From: Myotis daubentonii
Lineage: Eukaryota; Chordata; Mammalia; Chiroptera; Vespertilionidae
Length of the DNA: 64,000 nt
Assembly (NCBI RefSeq): GCF_963259705.1
Contig: NC_081861.1
Span: 110,576,102-110,640,101, forward strand
Direction of reading: 5' to 3'
Part shown: positions 1-10,796 of the stretch, piece after piece
Layout: the number at the start of each line of letters is the position of its first letter
Position numbering within the stretch: position 1 is the first letter of the stretch
The notes under the pieces: model-generated
Databases searched by the model: none
What the model was told of the DNA's origin: nothing
Seen by the model: only the letters and a program-made list of their open reading frames with translations
Made by a program: the position numbers and the translations under genes

Positions 1-125
1 CCTTTCCTAAAGGAGGATGAACAGGAGAGGGATAGATATATGGAGAGTAATATCTGTGGTAGTTTGCTTCAATGAAGTTACTTGAGGTGCTACAGAAGTC
101 AACACTAATTAAAATAAGATTCTAG

Positions 126-378
126 CCCTAGCCTGTTTGGCTCAGTGGATAGAGTGTCAGCCTACTAACTGAAGGATCCTGGGTTCGATTTTGGTCAAGG
201 GCATGTACCTCGGTTGTAGGCTCCTCCCCGGCCCAGGCCCTGGTTGAAGCTCATGCAAGAGGCAACCAATCAATGTGTTTCTCTCACATCAATATTTCTC
301 TCTGTTTTTCCCTCTCTTCCACTCTCTCTAAAATTCAATGGAAAAATATCCTCAGGTGGAGGATTAAAAAATTAAACA
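126..378 (+). repeat. Ves SINE (tRNA-derived)
   Basis: The tRNA-like head gccctagcctgtttggctca and a degenerate box B (gggttcgattttggtcaag) are followed by CT-rich stretches and an A-rich tail. It is flanked by near-identical copies of aaaataagattcta (about 112-125) and aaaattagattcta (about 378-391), taken as the target-site duplication. The longer 3' part with cctcaggtggagg resembles the copy at 62954. Confidence 0.85.
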
Positions 379-391
379 AAATTAGATTCTA

Positions 392-1345
392 ATCTCAGCA
401 CAAAACATGTTCTGGTTGATTATATTATAAGGTCAGATTTGCACAGGCACCAACTATGTCATAAAGATCATGCCAACATAACTGGGTATGAAGATTATTG
501 ATATTTATATCTGGAAATATATATAACACTAACTTTGTGTGATTTAATGAGAAAAATCTTAAACTAAGATGACAATTAGCCTCAACAAAAATGGCAACTA
601 ATTTTTTGGAGGACTATTACTATAGTTAGAATATAGAACACCTAATTAAAAGAGAAAATTATTTTTAAGGTTTCTATTTAATAAATTCAAGTCATACTGA
701 TCACCTTTGAGGTCAAACTTTGAATGCACTTTATTTTATTTCTTTAAAGAAGAGGTTCATTTTGTGGTATCTTGCTGGAGACCCTTGGTAAAATAAATAA
801 AAGGGAAACCCCAGATTCTGCCATAGTATATCACTCACATTGTTTTGAGTATGAGCTTCCCCTAGTTCTACATCCTTCACCCCCATTCTTTTGTCTTTAT
901 CTTCTTAAATTACAAGGATTTGTGTGAGAAAACTTGGAAAGAAGAAAGACAACACCGCATACCTCAAAGCTGCATCTTATCTTGTTGAGTTGCTTCTATT
1001 ACTGTTTATTGTTGCCAAAAACTGACTTTCTGAGAGTTCATTAAAGAGCATAGGCACTTCAAGCGCTACATTAAAACAAATCACATGAGATTTTTCATTT
1101 TATTTTTCTATTTTATAAATAATTATGGTTAAAATATACATTAACATTTGAGAAGAAAGTATTACCCAGTAGATACAAGAAATTGCTATTTTAATAAGAT
1201 TAACATTAAAAACAAAAATATTCAGGTTCATATATAGTAAAGTATATAGAATATATAAAATATACAGAATATGTATACTACATAAGTATAGATATTCTTA
1301 GATACATATATTCATGTATATTCTTAGTGATACCACTACTTTGAG
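392..1345. other. AT-rich sequence, nothing recognised
   Basis: Unique-looking intronic DNA. There is a TA-rich run of short atata blocks around 1230-1330, but no gene, RNA or clear transposon. Confidence 0.5.
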
Positions 1346-1356
1346 TCATTTTAGTC

Positions 1357-1565
1357 TTTTTTAAAATATATTTTTATTTATTTCAGAGAGGAAGGGAGAG
1401 AAACATCAATGATGAGAGAGAAACATTGATTGGCTGCCTCCTGTACACCCTCTCCTGGGGATCAAGCTTACAACCGGGCATGTGCCCTTGACTGGAATTG
1501 ACCCCGGGACCCTTCAGTTTGAAGGCTGAGTGATGCTCTATCCATTGACCCAAACCAGCTAGGGC
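1357..1565 (-). repeat. Ves SINE
   Basis: Reverse-oriented Ves: poly(T) start, agagaggaaggg, catcaatgatgagagag, then the tRNA-like head ending gacccaaaccagctagggc. Flanked by cattttagtc (about 1347-1356 and 1566-1575), a 10-bp target-site duplication. The open frame inside is spurious. Confidence 0.88.
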
Positions 1566-1575
1566 CATTTTAGTC

Positions 1576-2588
1576 ATTTTTAATTTATGCTGGTTTCATA
1601 CTTGTTTCTGTTGAATCTATTCCTGAGGGCTTCTCTTTATTGTCCAGTATCTGCTGCATTTAATGGAGTGTAGTCAGGAGGACATAAAAATGCAAACTTT
1701 TTATCATCATTTTTGTTTAAATATAACTATGCTTTGTTTCTGCTCCTCACCCCCTCAGAGTCTCCAGTTTTTTTGTGTGTTTTTTTTGTCTATGTCTATC
1801 TGGAAAGTAGCTTTATCTCTTCTGTCAAAATATTATATTCAGGGAAATTTCTTTATCTTTGTTTTGATGGCTGTATCTGACTTTTACACTCTTTTTTTTT
1901 TTTTGGTTCAGCACTACTAGACACTCTGATGTTAACATTTTTTGTAATTGAGCATTTATCTACAAAACACCTAAAATAACATGACATTAGGGAAATATCC
2001 CTAAGTGATTTTTAGAGTAAGTTGTGACCGCAAAGCAGCAGTGGAAATTTGGCAATATTAATTTCATGAATCAATATTTATGAATTTTAAATAGGCATCC
2101 CTAAAAGGTCAGAACTGAGCTTGTACATAACAGTACTCTCTTGCTGTTGTTCCAAATACAAACCAGTTTTCCTCCTGTCCCTTGATCTGCTCTATGCTGC
2201 TGCCTGCAAACATAGAGAATAATTGGTAATTGTTATGGACAGCAGACAAAGTGTGACTGTAGATTATGTTTTCTTTTCCCCTAGAAAAATCATTATTTTC
2301 ATATTCTATCTCAGTTTGCATTCAGTTTTCTTAAAATATCAGGCATCATATATTTTATAAAACTAATGGGAATGAAAAACACCCATACAGATGGATAATA
2401 TGCTAAGAAAAAGTAATGAATAAATATGAGCAATATAATTTATCTTCCAGTCATGCTAACCACCTAAAATACCCATTGCGTTCTGGGGAGAGGGGGAAGC
2501 TACTTATGGCTCCTCAATCAACACAAGTAATGTGTGTTTGTGTCTTGGGCATTTTTCTTCCACATCCTGTATAAAATGTCACAAGAGA
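1576..2588. other. Intronic sequence, nothing recognised
   Basis: AT-rich sequence with poly(T) runs at 1766-1790 and 1890-1905. Short open frames lack codon bias or domain features. Confidence 0.5.
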
Positions 2589-2690
2589 GTGCACTCTGGA
2601 GTCAGATTATCAGAATTAAAGGTCAGTTATACTACTTACTTGTTTTATGACCTCAGGTGAGCTATTTAACCTCTTTGTGTCTCTCTTTCT
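2589..2690 (+). repeat. MIR SINE remnant
   Basis: The core reads like the ancient MIR consensus: gagtgcactctggagtcaga, then a diverged middle, then cttacttgttttatgacctc and tatttaacctctttgtgtct. Highly diverged, with no target-site duplication visible. Confidence 0.65.
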
Positions 2691-2691
2691 T

Positions 2692-3545
2692 TATTTTTAA
2701 TTAATTAACTTTTGATTGAAGTGACATTGGCTAATAACATTTTATAAATTTCAGGGGTACAACATTATAATTCAATATCTGCATACTCTTGTATTCTCCC
2801 ACCAAAAGTCTAGTTTCAATGTGTTACCATATATTTGACTCCCTTTACCCATTTCACCTTCCCCCTCATAGTCCTTCCCCTTTGGTAACCACCATTTTGT
2901 TGTCTGCATCTGAGTTTTGTTTTGTTTTTAATTGTTTTATTGCTTAAGGTATTACAAAGAGAATTATATATGTCTCCTTTTTTTCTCCCCTTGACCTTCC
3001 CCTAGCCTCCCATACCCCCTAGTGTCTTGTGTCCATTGGTTATGCTTATATACATGCATACAAGTCCTTCGGTTGATCTCTTATCCACCTCCACAACCCT
3101 CCCGGCCTTCCCGCTGTAGTTTCAACAGTCTGTTCAATGTTGCTCTGCCTCTGTATCTAATTTTGTTCATCAGTTTATAATGGTCTTAATTATTTTTGTT
3201 TTGTTTTGTTTGTTTGTTTTGTATTCCACATATGAGTGAAATCATACAATTCTTGCCCTTTTCCATCTGACTTATTTCACCTAGCATAATATTCTCAAGA
3301 TGCACCCATGTTGTCGCAAAAGGCAGTATTTCATATTTAACATGGACAAGTAGTATTGCATTGTGTGTGTGTGCATATGTATATGTACCACATCTTCTTT
3401 ATCATTCATCAATTGATGGACATAAATTGTGTCTGTATCTCTACATATTTGTGATTTTTCCCAGCTTGCTTTTTTGTAGTAGCTATTGGAAGTAGTGAAC
3501 ACTCTTTTTATTTTGGTATCATTTTGATTTTAACATTTCAGCAGG
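2692..3545 (-). repeat. Old L1 3' end, antisense
   Basis: The tract with gtgacattggctaataacat and aatttcaggggtacaacatt matches the 3' UTR of older mammalian L1 subfamilies. 3200-3500 matches the antisense 3' end of ORF2 (cttatttcacctagcataat). A younger bat L1 3' UTR is inserted at about 2930-3198. Confidence 0.75.
2930..3198 (-). repeat. Young bat L1 3' UTR fragment nested in old L1
   Basis: Near-identical in layout to the 3' UTR of the full-length L1 at 14860-15130: ttgcttaaggtattacaaag, then gtccattggttatgcttata, then ggccttcccgctgtagtttc. It is a severely 5'-truncated insertion. Confidence 0.75.
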
Positions 3546-4299
3546 TTGATAAATAGGAGTCTTTCTTTTGTTTTCTGCTATATGGTGCTATAGCACAAGT
3601 TTTTCTTTCCCCTTACATGCACTACTCGTGTCTCCAGTGCCATGGTGTGGGAGGGTGGTTGTGGGCATCACTGTAGTTGTTCAAGTTGCTCCATCTTTAT
3701 CAGATGGGTTGGGTCACAGCCACCGTGGTGAGGGGTTGTGACAGTTTGGGGAGAGAAGTGTTTGCAAGCATGCAGCACTGCTGCCTGATTTTCTATGGCT
3801 GCCCTGGGAGGCCATAGATATGTCTCTGTTGCTGCTACCAGGCTTCATAGCAATTGGAGGAGAAATCCAGATTCCGGGGTGCTATTGCTGCTTCTGTCCC
3901 TCTTTCCTTCACCAGCCATGGTATGGGGGCTGAACTTCAACTCCTCCACTCCTAACATATTTTTGGGATTGCAGCCTCAGCCAGTGACTGGAGAACCATG
4001 TCTGGGGCACTGTCTCTGTTCTTCACCCCATTCTGCCTCCTCAATGTGTTTCAATATGCTCACCTTCATTTGTATTGATATTTGGATCTCTCAGGCATCC
4101 AAGGGTGTTGAGCTGAGGAATCTTTGTTGGGTGATAGTTGTCCAGCTAGTTGTAGATGTGTGGGGAGATTCCAAAGTGATATTTGTCTCCACCATGATGG
4201 TCAATAGGTCTTTTCCTCTTGTTTTTAAGAAAAGGAAAGTATATGCATCTATCTCATATGGCTGTGTGGAACAATAAATGGAACAATAAATATAAAGTC
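3546..4299. other. Unassigned block with a 160-codon open frame
   Basis: The base mix is less AT-rich than the flanks and includes an open frame at 3795-4277 (+). The predicted peptide has no recognisable domain, and the block directly follows an antisense L1 3' portion. It could be diverged 5' L1 sequence (ending caccatgatggtcaatagg). I do not call a gene. Confidence 0.35.
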
Positions 4300-4307
4300 G
4301 CTTGGAC

Positions 4308-4517
4308 CAGCAGTTCTCAACTTGTGGGTTGCGACCCCTATGGCGGTTGAACGACCCTTTCACAGGGGTTGCTTAAGACCATCCTGCATATCAGATATTT
4401 ACATTATGATTCATAACAGTAGCAATATTAGTTATGAAGTAGCAACAAAAATAATTTTATGGTTGGGTCACAACATGAGGAACTGTATTTAAAGGGCCAG
4501 AAGGTTGAGAACCACTG
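4308..4517 (+). mobile_element. SPIN/URR-like non-autonomous hAT element
   Basis: 210 bp. It begins CAGCAGTTCTCAACTTGTGG and ends GGTTGAGAACCACTG, the terminal inverted repeats of the SPIN-like hAT group. The interior has the catcctgcatatcagatatt type shared with 48039-48234 but not with 23734-23953. Flanks cttggac (before) and cttggac (four bases after the end) suggest a degraded duplication. Confidence 0.8.
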
Positions 4518-4685
4518 AATCTTGGACAATACCTAACATGTAAGTGTTCAATAAATGTTAATATTTATGAACAATTTTTGTCATATACATTCATCATGTG
4601 GAATAAACTAGAGTTTCTGATAGGTCAGTGATAAAAATTGCCATCTAATTACCATTGCATAATCATTCAGTTAATTATTTTATAA

Positions 4686-5033
4686 CTAGAGGCCCGGTGC
4701 ATGGATTCATGCACCAGTGAGGTCCTTCAGCCTGGCCTGTGGGGATCAGGCCAAAACCGGCTCTCTGACATCCCCTGAGGGGTTCCAGATTGCGAGAGGG
4801 CACAGGCCAGGCCAAGGGACTCCACCAGTGCATGATGGGGGCCAGAGAGGGACCACAGGAGGACTTCAGGGGATGTCCAGCCCATCTTGCCCAGTCCTGA
4901 TCTTCCGGACTCCAGCAGCAAGCTAACCTACTGGTCAGAGCGTCTGCCCCCTAGTGGTCAGTGTGCATCATAGCAACTGGTGGAATGGTCGAATGGTCAG
5001 ACATTTAGCATATTAGGTTTTTATTATATAGGA
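4686..5033 (-). mobile_element. HeliBat-type non-autonomous Helitron
   Basis: 348 bp on the minus strand. The 3' end on the plus strand reads ctagaggcccggtgcatgga, including the hairpin arms gcatg...catgc. The 5' end is ttattatatagga (reverse of TCCTATATAATAA). It sits between A (4685) and T (5034), the expected AT target. Confidence 0.88.
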
Positions 5034-5394
5034 TAGGTATAAGTCATTGTTATTTTACCATTTCATTTACTTAATTTATTATTTGAGGAGATTTCCACAT
5101 ATCTTCATAATCTGGTCTATTACAAACATCCTTTCTATATTTTCTAAAGTGGATATCTAAAATGGTAATGTTTAGTAGGTAACATTTTCTAGTAATTCAA
5201 ACAGAGATTTGAATGTGAGGAATTTAAGGACCCATTTTAATACATCATTATGTTATTTGGATTGTGGTGAAATCAAACTAATAAAATATAGCATCTGAAA
5301 TAATACAAATGTTTAAATCCTTGTTAAATGGTCTACAAGCACACTGTAGGACATGAATACAATGAACATTTTAAAGCAAAGGTAGGTTTATTTT
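5034..5394. other. Intronic sequence, nothing recognised
   Basis: AT-rich sequence without repeats or open frames of note. Confidence 0.5.
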
Positions 5395-5700
5395 TTCTTT
5401 AGAGGAACAGAGTAAGCATTTTAGGCTTTTCAAGCCATGCAATTTCTGTACCAACTACTCAACTCTGACTTCAGTGCTAAAACAGGTATTGATAATATGT
5501 AAATGAATGAGTCTTACAGTAGTCCAATAAGACCATATTTATGGATATTGATTTTTGGAATTTCAGATAATTTTACTTTCTCCTTTTGATTTTGTTAGCC
5601 ATTTAAAAATTTAAAGTCCATTTTTAGCTCACTAACCATACAAAACAGATGGCTAGTTGGATTTTGCCCATGGGCAAAAATTTGTCAAATCTTGCCCTAG
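5395..5700 (+). repeat. Ancient hAT-Charlie-type DNA transposon remnant
   Basis: Matches a remembered MER-type consensus in order: aagcattttaggcttttcaa, accaactactcaactctgac, a short gap, then ccaataagaccatatttatg and a gcccatgggc tail ending atcttgccctag. Strongly diverged; the exact family name is uncertain. Confidence 0.55.
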
Positions 5701-6104
5701 AAGCACTTTGTGAGGCATAAATAGAATATTTTCTCCAACAGACAACCATAAAAATTCTGTGATGTTGATAGCCTTAGCTGAGATACTTTGAGCTCTAGAC
5801 CTTCCCACTAGCTGAGTCTTGCTCATTTTTCAGAGGTGCTTTGATTTGACAATCTTTTTAAAATCAATTTTGCATGTCAAAATGCTCTTGCTACTGTTAA
5901 AAAAGCTAAAATAATTCTGACTGAATGTTTTTTATCTGATACAAAGCAGTAAATGAAAGTCAAGAAAATGTATTACTGTAGATTACTCCAATGTCTGGAA
6001 AAAAATCACAGAAAAGTGAAAATCCCCTAACACTACTATTTTATTCATACATTCAATAAATATTTAGAATGCATAACATATCCAAAGTAGCTTTATAGAG
6101 AAAA
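5701..6104. other. Intronic sequence, nothing recognised
   Basis: AT-rich with no gene or clear repeat. An AATAAA-like run at 6054 is probably chance. Confidence 0.5.
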
Positions 6105-6483
6105 CTAGAGGCCCAGTGCATGAAATTTATGTGGGGGGGGGTCCCCTCAGCCCGACCTGCACCCTCTCGCAATTCAGGACTGCTGGCTCCTAACTGCTCT
6201 CCTGCCTGCCTGCCTGCCTGCCTGATCACCCCTAACCACTCTGCCTGCCTGCCTGATCACCCCTAACCACTGTGCCTGCCTGCCTGATGGCCCCTAAATG
6301 CTCGCCTGCCTGCCTGATCACCCCTAACTGCTCACCTGCCTGCATTATCACCCCTAACTGCCTCTGCCTTGTCCCTGCCACCATGGCTTTGTCCAGAAGT
6401 TCCAGAAGGACTTCCAGAATGACGTCCGAAAGGTCGTTTGGCTGTCTGGTCTAATTAGCATATTACACTTTGATTATTATAGA
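6105..6483 (-). mobile_element. HeliBat-type Helitron
   Basis: 379 bp. The plus strand begins ctagaggcccagtgcatgaa and ends gattattataga, with A before and T after. The interior has imperfect cctgcctgcctgatcacccc repeats (6205-6360) and the shared 5' motif ggtctaattagcatatta. The 60-codon open frame is repeat-derived. Confidence 0.88.
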
Positions 6484-6517
6484 TGATGTATAAAACAACT
6501 GCTTTCCAGTTGCTTAT

Positions 6518-6906
6518 TCATACTAATAAAAGGGTAATATCCTAATTAGACCAGGAGACCTTCTGGGAGACCTTCCGGACATCCTTCTGGACAAAGCCAT
6601 CATGGTGGGGACAAGGCAGAGGCGATTAGGGGCAATCAGGCTGGCAGGGGAAGGCAATTGGGGGTAAGTAGGCCGGCAGGGGTGTGGGGGAAGTTGGGGG
6701 CGAGCAGGCCAGTGGAGGGGCAGTTGGGGGTGAGCAGGCCATCAGTGGGGGGCAGTTGGGGGAATCAGGCCAGCGAGTAGAGGGATTAGGGGTGATCAGG
6801 CAGGCAGGCAGGTGAGCGGTTAGGAGGCAGTGGTCCTAGATTGTAAGAGGGTGCAGATCAGGCTGAGGGCCTCTCCATGCACAAATTTCATGCACTGGGC
6901 CTCTAG
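6518..6906 (+). mobile_element. HeliBat-type Helitron
   Basis: The 5' end TCATACTAATAAAAGGGTAA is diverged. The 3' end has atttcatgcactgggcctctag followed by T, with a weak hairpin. The interior holds ~35-60 bp GC-rich repeats (gggcagttgggggtgagcag). It is the same family as the minus copy at 6105 and the copy at 63222. Confidence 0.85.
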
Positions 6907-6909
6907 TCA

Positions 6910-8323
6910 TCCTATCTAATAAAAGAGAAACATGGTAATTAGCTGGACCTCCACTACCCTTCCCATTGGCTAATCAGGGTGATAAGCAAATTAACTGCCA
7001 GCCAAGATGGCGGCCGGCAGCCAGGCACCTTGAAGCAAACATGAGGCTTGCTTGCTCCAGTGACGGAGGAAGCCAATGTTCCCTGCCTGCCGCTGCCGGC
7101 CTCTGAGCTTGCAGCTTGAAACATTGTTACAAATATAGAAGCTAAACAAAACTCCAGAAACCTCCTTTCAGCCAGCCGGGATCGCAGAGCTGGAGTTGAA
7201 ACAGTGTTTCGATTATAGAACCCAAACAAACCAGATACCTGCTTTCAGCAGCAGAGGCCTCAGAGCTGGAGCCAGAGCTAAAGCTGGCCCAGAATTAAAA
7301 AGAAAAAGAAAAAAAGGAGCAGTTGGGAGCTTCAGTCATCCGCCAGCCTGAAAACAGCCCTCAGCCCCTCACCAAGATTGGCCAGCCACCCCAGTGGGGA
7401 CCCCCACCCTGAAGGGTGTGTGATCAGCTGCAAACAGCCATCATCCCCTCATCCAGGCAGGCCAGGCACCCCAGTGGGGACCCCCACCCTGATCCAGGAT
7501 ACCCTTCAGGGCAAACCAGCCAGCCCCCACCTGTGCACCAGGCCTCTATCCTATATAGTAAAAGGGTAATATGCCTCCCAGCACTGGGAACAGCAGAGCC
7601 GCGAGGCCTCCCAGCACTGGGATCAGTGTGACAGGGGGCAGCGCCCAAACCCCCTGATCGCCCTGCGGCTCTGTGTGTGACGGGGGTGGGGCCACAACCT
7701 CCCTATCCACCCTGCTCTGTTCGTAACAGGGGAAGGTGCCCCAATCCCCTGATCAGCCCTGCTCTGTGCCTGATACGGGGGAGCTCCCCAACCCCCTGAT
7801 TGCCCTGTGGCTCTGTGTGTGACAGGGTGCGGTACCCCAACCCCCTGATCGACCTTGCTCTGTGCATGACAGGGTACGGAGCCCCAACCCCCATGATGGG
7901 CCCTGCTCTGTGAGTGACAGGGGGCAGCACCCCAACCTCCTGATTGGCTCTGCTCTGTGCGTGACAGGGGGTGGCCCCACAACCTCCCCATCGACCCTGC
8001 CTTGAGTGTGACAGGGGGCAGTGCCCCACCCCCCAATCGGCCCTACCCTGAGTGTGACTGAGGGTGGCATTGCAACCTCCTGATCAGCACTGCTCTGTGC
8101 ATGACAGGGGGCGGTGCCCCAACTCCCCAATCAGCCCTGCTCTGAGCCCGACCAGGGGCTGCACCTAGGGATTGGGCCTTCCCTCTGCCACCCGGGAGCA
8201 GGCCTAAGCCAGCAGGTCATTATCTCCCGAGGGGTCCCAGACTGCGAGAGGGCACAGGCTGGCTGAGGGACTCCCCCTCCTCCCCCCCTCGCGTGCACAA
8301 ATTTTTGTGCACCAGGCCTCTAG
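6910..8323 (+). mobile_element. Composite HeliBat-type Helitron, copy 1
   Basis: 1414 bp, A|TCCTATCTAATAAAAG...CTAG|T. The first module (6910-7548) carries a CCAAT-like cccattggctaatcag near 6962 and a YY1-like ccaagatggcggccggc near 7002. It ends in gcaccaggcctcta, a relict 3' end that lacks the left hairpin arm. A second start, tcctatatagtaaaaggg, follows directly at 7549. The second module holds two 34-bp-type units, about eleven ~48-bp units (7625-8110) and the true 3' hairpin gtgcacaaatttttgtgcac. Confidence 0.85.
7560..8115 (+). repeat. Minisatellite inside Helitron copy 1 (~48-bp units)
   Basis: tgacaggg-like motifs recur near 7627, 7676, 7721, 7768, 7817, 7867, 7915, 7962, 8006, 8053 and 8100, giving a period of 44-50 bp. 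Each unit pairs a ctgatcggccctgctctgtg block with a gacagggggcgg block. Open frames across it are periodic artefacts. Confidence 0.85.
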
Positions 8324-9041
8324 TATATAATAAAAGGCCAGGGACCATAAGCGTAATGACTGGAACTACTGCTTGACCAGTCATCATGAGGTGCATTGAC
8401 CACCTCTTGGTCCCTCCACTCCCCTACTTCCCCCACCCCCTCACCCCTGCCTGCAGGTGAACAGGGAACCAGGGTGAAGCAGGTGGGTGATGGCAGGGAC
8501 AGACTGGGAACTGGCGAGTGGGTGGAATGGCTTACCTCTTGGTCCCTCCCCCTGGCCTGCAGGCTCTGATGGATCAGTGATGGTGAACGGGGTATCTGGA
8601 GTGGGTGGCGGAAAGACCGGTCTGGCTGTCAGGCTATTGGGATCCCCAGCTCATCCCTGGCTGCTTGGGGGCTGAGGTTGGAGGGAAAATGGGCACCGTG
8701 GACTTCACTTCTATGTACATGCGGATGTTCGGGGGCTCAGGCCAGTGGGAAAGTGGGCGCCAGCGACTTCACCTCCATGCGCATGCACTGGGCTGGCCAC
8801 TGATGGAATGTGCTGCCCACTCGGGGATGCTCATGTGGGAGCCACTGCAGCCGCCACCACCACTGCCACTGTTGCTGGGGCTTGCAGGGATGACAGAAGC
8901 TGTGGGACATGCCCTCGACCTACCTGCCCTGGCGGCGGAGGCGACGTTCAGCCTGGGGACTGGCAAATGGGCAGAAGATGGCCCTAATCACAGGCTAGGT
9001 CTAGGGACCCTACCTGCACATTTCATGTGCTGGGCCTCTAG
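8324..9041 (+). mobile_element. HeliBat-type Helitron abutting the previous one
   Basis: Starts with tatataataaaaggccaggg directly after the T of the upstream element, so its TC start is degraded. It ends gcacatttcatgtgctgggc, then ctctag at 9041. The interior is GC-rich, with several unrelated-looking open frames (for example 148 codons) that have no domain. Confidence 0.75.
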
Positions 9042-9222
9042 TAGGACATAAAATATATATATGAATAACTTTAATGCAAGATGGAATGCAATAGTAGTAT
9101 CTCAAATAGGCCATAGAAGTTGTTAGCATTTGGTGAATTAGAAGAAAAAATGCTTATAAAAACTGTACCCTTAGTATTAAAAAACTATACTCTTAATCCC
9201 AGTATGTCCACTACTGATTTTT

Positions 9223-9231
9223 TATATATAT

Positions 9232-9262
<31 letters not shown>

Positions 9263-9412
9263 TAGATATAGATATAGATATAGATATAGATATAGATATA
9301 GATATAGATATGGATATGGATATAGATACAGATACAGATACAGATACAGATACAGATATAGATATAGATATAGATATAGATATAGATATAGATATAGATA
9401 GATATAATATAT
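9223..9412 (+). repeat. GATA/GATATA microsatellite
   Basis: About 190 bp starting with (gata)n and passing into (gatata)n with gataca interruptions at about 9325-9355. It produces a meaningless Tyr-Leu repeat open frame on the minus strand. Confidence 0.97.
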
Positions 9413-9840
9413 GTATATAAATGACATGTTTATTCCTTTGGTCAATAATTATGTGCCTCTTAGTTTCATAAACAGCTAGCTGTTTCTGTATGCCAAGGCA
9501 ATTTTTATGTTAAGATGAAGTCCAGATACCTAAAGGGAGTGTTGTTGACCAGCATTTGCTTTTAGAGCCCAGTGACAATATTGCTTCTAGACATCTCATA
9601 GTAGCCCTTAAAGTAAAAAAATAAAAAAGTATAACTTGAGGAATACTAATAGAACACCTCATGGCCCAAATATTCCACCCTTATCCATCTAGCTAATTTT
9701 CACATTTATTTTTGGAAATTACTTCATTGTCCCCTGTTAAATTGTAAGTAGGCCTAGCTTCTAGAGGCTGTTGGTTTCAGTTAGGATGATATTTATTTGC
9801 AGGCCTCTTATTCTACTTTTTATATGTTAGGTTAATTTTT
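9413..9840. other. Intronic sequence, nothing recognised
   Basis: No repeat or gene recognised between the microsatellite and the next SINE. Confidence 0.5.
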
Positions 9841-10056
9841 TTTTAAATATATTTTATTGACTTTTTACAGAGAGGAAGAAGGGAGAGAGATAGAGAGTTA
9901 GAAACATCGATGAGAGAGAAACATCGATCAGCTGCCTCCTGCACATCTCCCACTGGGGATATGCCCGCAACCCAGGTACATGCCCTTGACCGGAATCGAA
10001 CCTGGGGCCTTTCAGTCCGCAGGCCGACGCTCTATCCACGAGCCAAACCGGTTTCT
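9841..10056 (-). repeat. Ves SINE
   Basis: Minus-strand Ves with a young-looking head (ccaaaccggtttctgc on the plus strand), a box-B-like gaccggaatcgaacctgggg and agagaggaagaaggg. Flanked by ttaggttaatttt and ttatgttaatttt. Confidence 0.9.
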
Positions 10057-10285
10057 GCTGTTATGTTAATTTTATCATAATGCAAATAAAGCTAGGCTGT
10101 ATCAGAATAGGTTCCCAAATTTATCATAGTCCATCAAACAGCTTAAATTACTAGAATGTGTTATCAAATTTATTTAGTTGTAATTTATGGACAACCAAAC
10201 TACACAGATATGAGTATACGTATTTTTGTAGGATTATTATAACATAAGTTTTTATAGCACATCATCAAAGTAAGACCAATTTGTT

Positions 10286-10626
10286 TTTTGGTTAAAACCC
10301 ATGTAACTATCATATCATCTAGCAATCCAATTTTTGGGTATATATACTAGGAAAATTAAACCAGTATCTTGAAGAAATATCACACTCCCATGTTCATTGC
10401 AGTATTATCCACATTAGCCGAGGCATGGAAACAACCTAAGTGTCCATTTATAGATGAATGGTTAAAGAAGGAATCCTACCATGTGTAAATATCAATGAAC
10501 CTGAGGACATTATGCTAAGTGAAATAAGTCAGACAAAGTCAAATACTATATGATCTAACTTAAATGTGGAATCTTAAAAAGCCAACTCATAGATTCAGAT
10601 AGTAGATTGATAGATTGATGGTTGCT
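10286..10626 (+). repeat. Old L1 3' ORF2/UTR fragment
   Basis: Reads like diverged L1 ORF2 end in sense: catgttcattgcagtattat, acaacctaagtgtccattta, gctaagtgaaataagtcaga. The frame is destroyed. Confidence 0.75.
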
Positions 10627-10627
10627 G

Positions 10628-10782
10628 GTGAGAGAAACACATTGATTGGTTGCCTCTTGCACATGCCAGACCAGGCCATGGATTGAGGGTGCCAGTGAAG
10701 TATGTGCCCATCACCGGAATCAACCTGGGACCCTTTTGTTTGCAGACTGATACTCTAACCACTGAGAAAACTGGCTAGGGCT
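10628..10782 (-). repeat. Diverged Ves-type SINE
   Basis: gagagaaacacattgattgg, then gaatcaacctgggacccttt, then ctgagaaaactggctagggc: an older Ves relative in reverse orientation without a clear tail. Confidence 0.7.
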
Positions 10783-10796
10783 TCCAAGCACCATTT

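Noticed and set aside
126..145. tRNA gene at Ves SINE heads
   Set aside because: The heads keep A- and B-box-like sequence but lack a foldable full tRNA and continue into SINE bodies with A tails.
3795..4277. 160-codon plus-strand open frame as a possible gene
   Set aside because: No domain, no splice or promoter context, and it directly follows antisense L1 sequence; likely chance or L1-derived.
7623..8130. Overlapping 100-137 codon frames on the minus strand
   Set aside because: They run through a ~48-bp tandem array in several frames at once, as periodic repeats do. The same peptides recur at 13000, 31200, 43900 and 55400.
6518..9041. Autonomous Helitron encoding Rep-helicase
   Set aside because: No Rep or helicase motif appears in any frame; all copies here are non-autonomous.
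8605..9051. 148-codon plus-strand frame as a captured gene exon
   Set aside because: GC-rich Helitron interior with frames open on both strands and no recognisable domain; a captured exon cannot be excluded without a search.
9185..9445. Minus-strand open frame of Tyr-Leu repeats
   Set aside because: It is a translation of the GATA/GATATA microsatellite and has no codon or domain signal.
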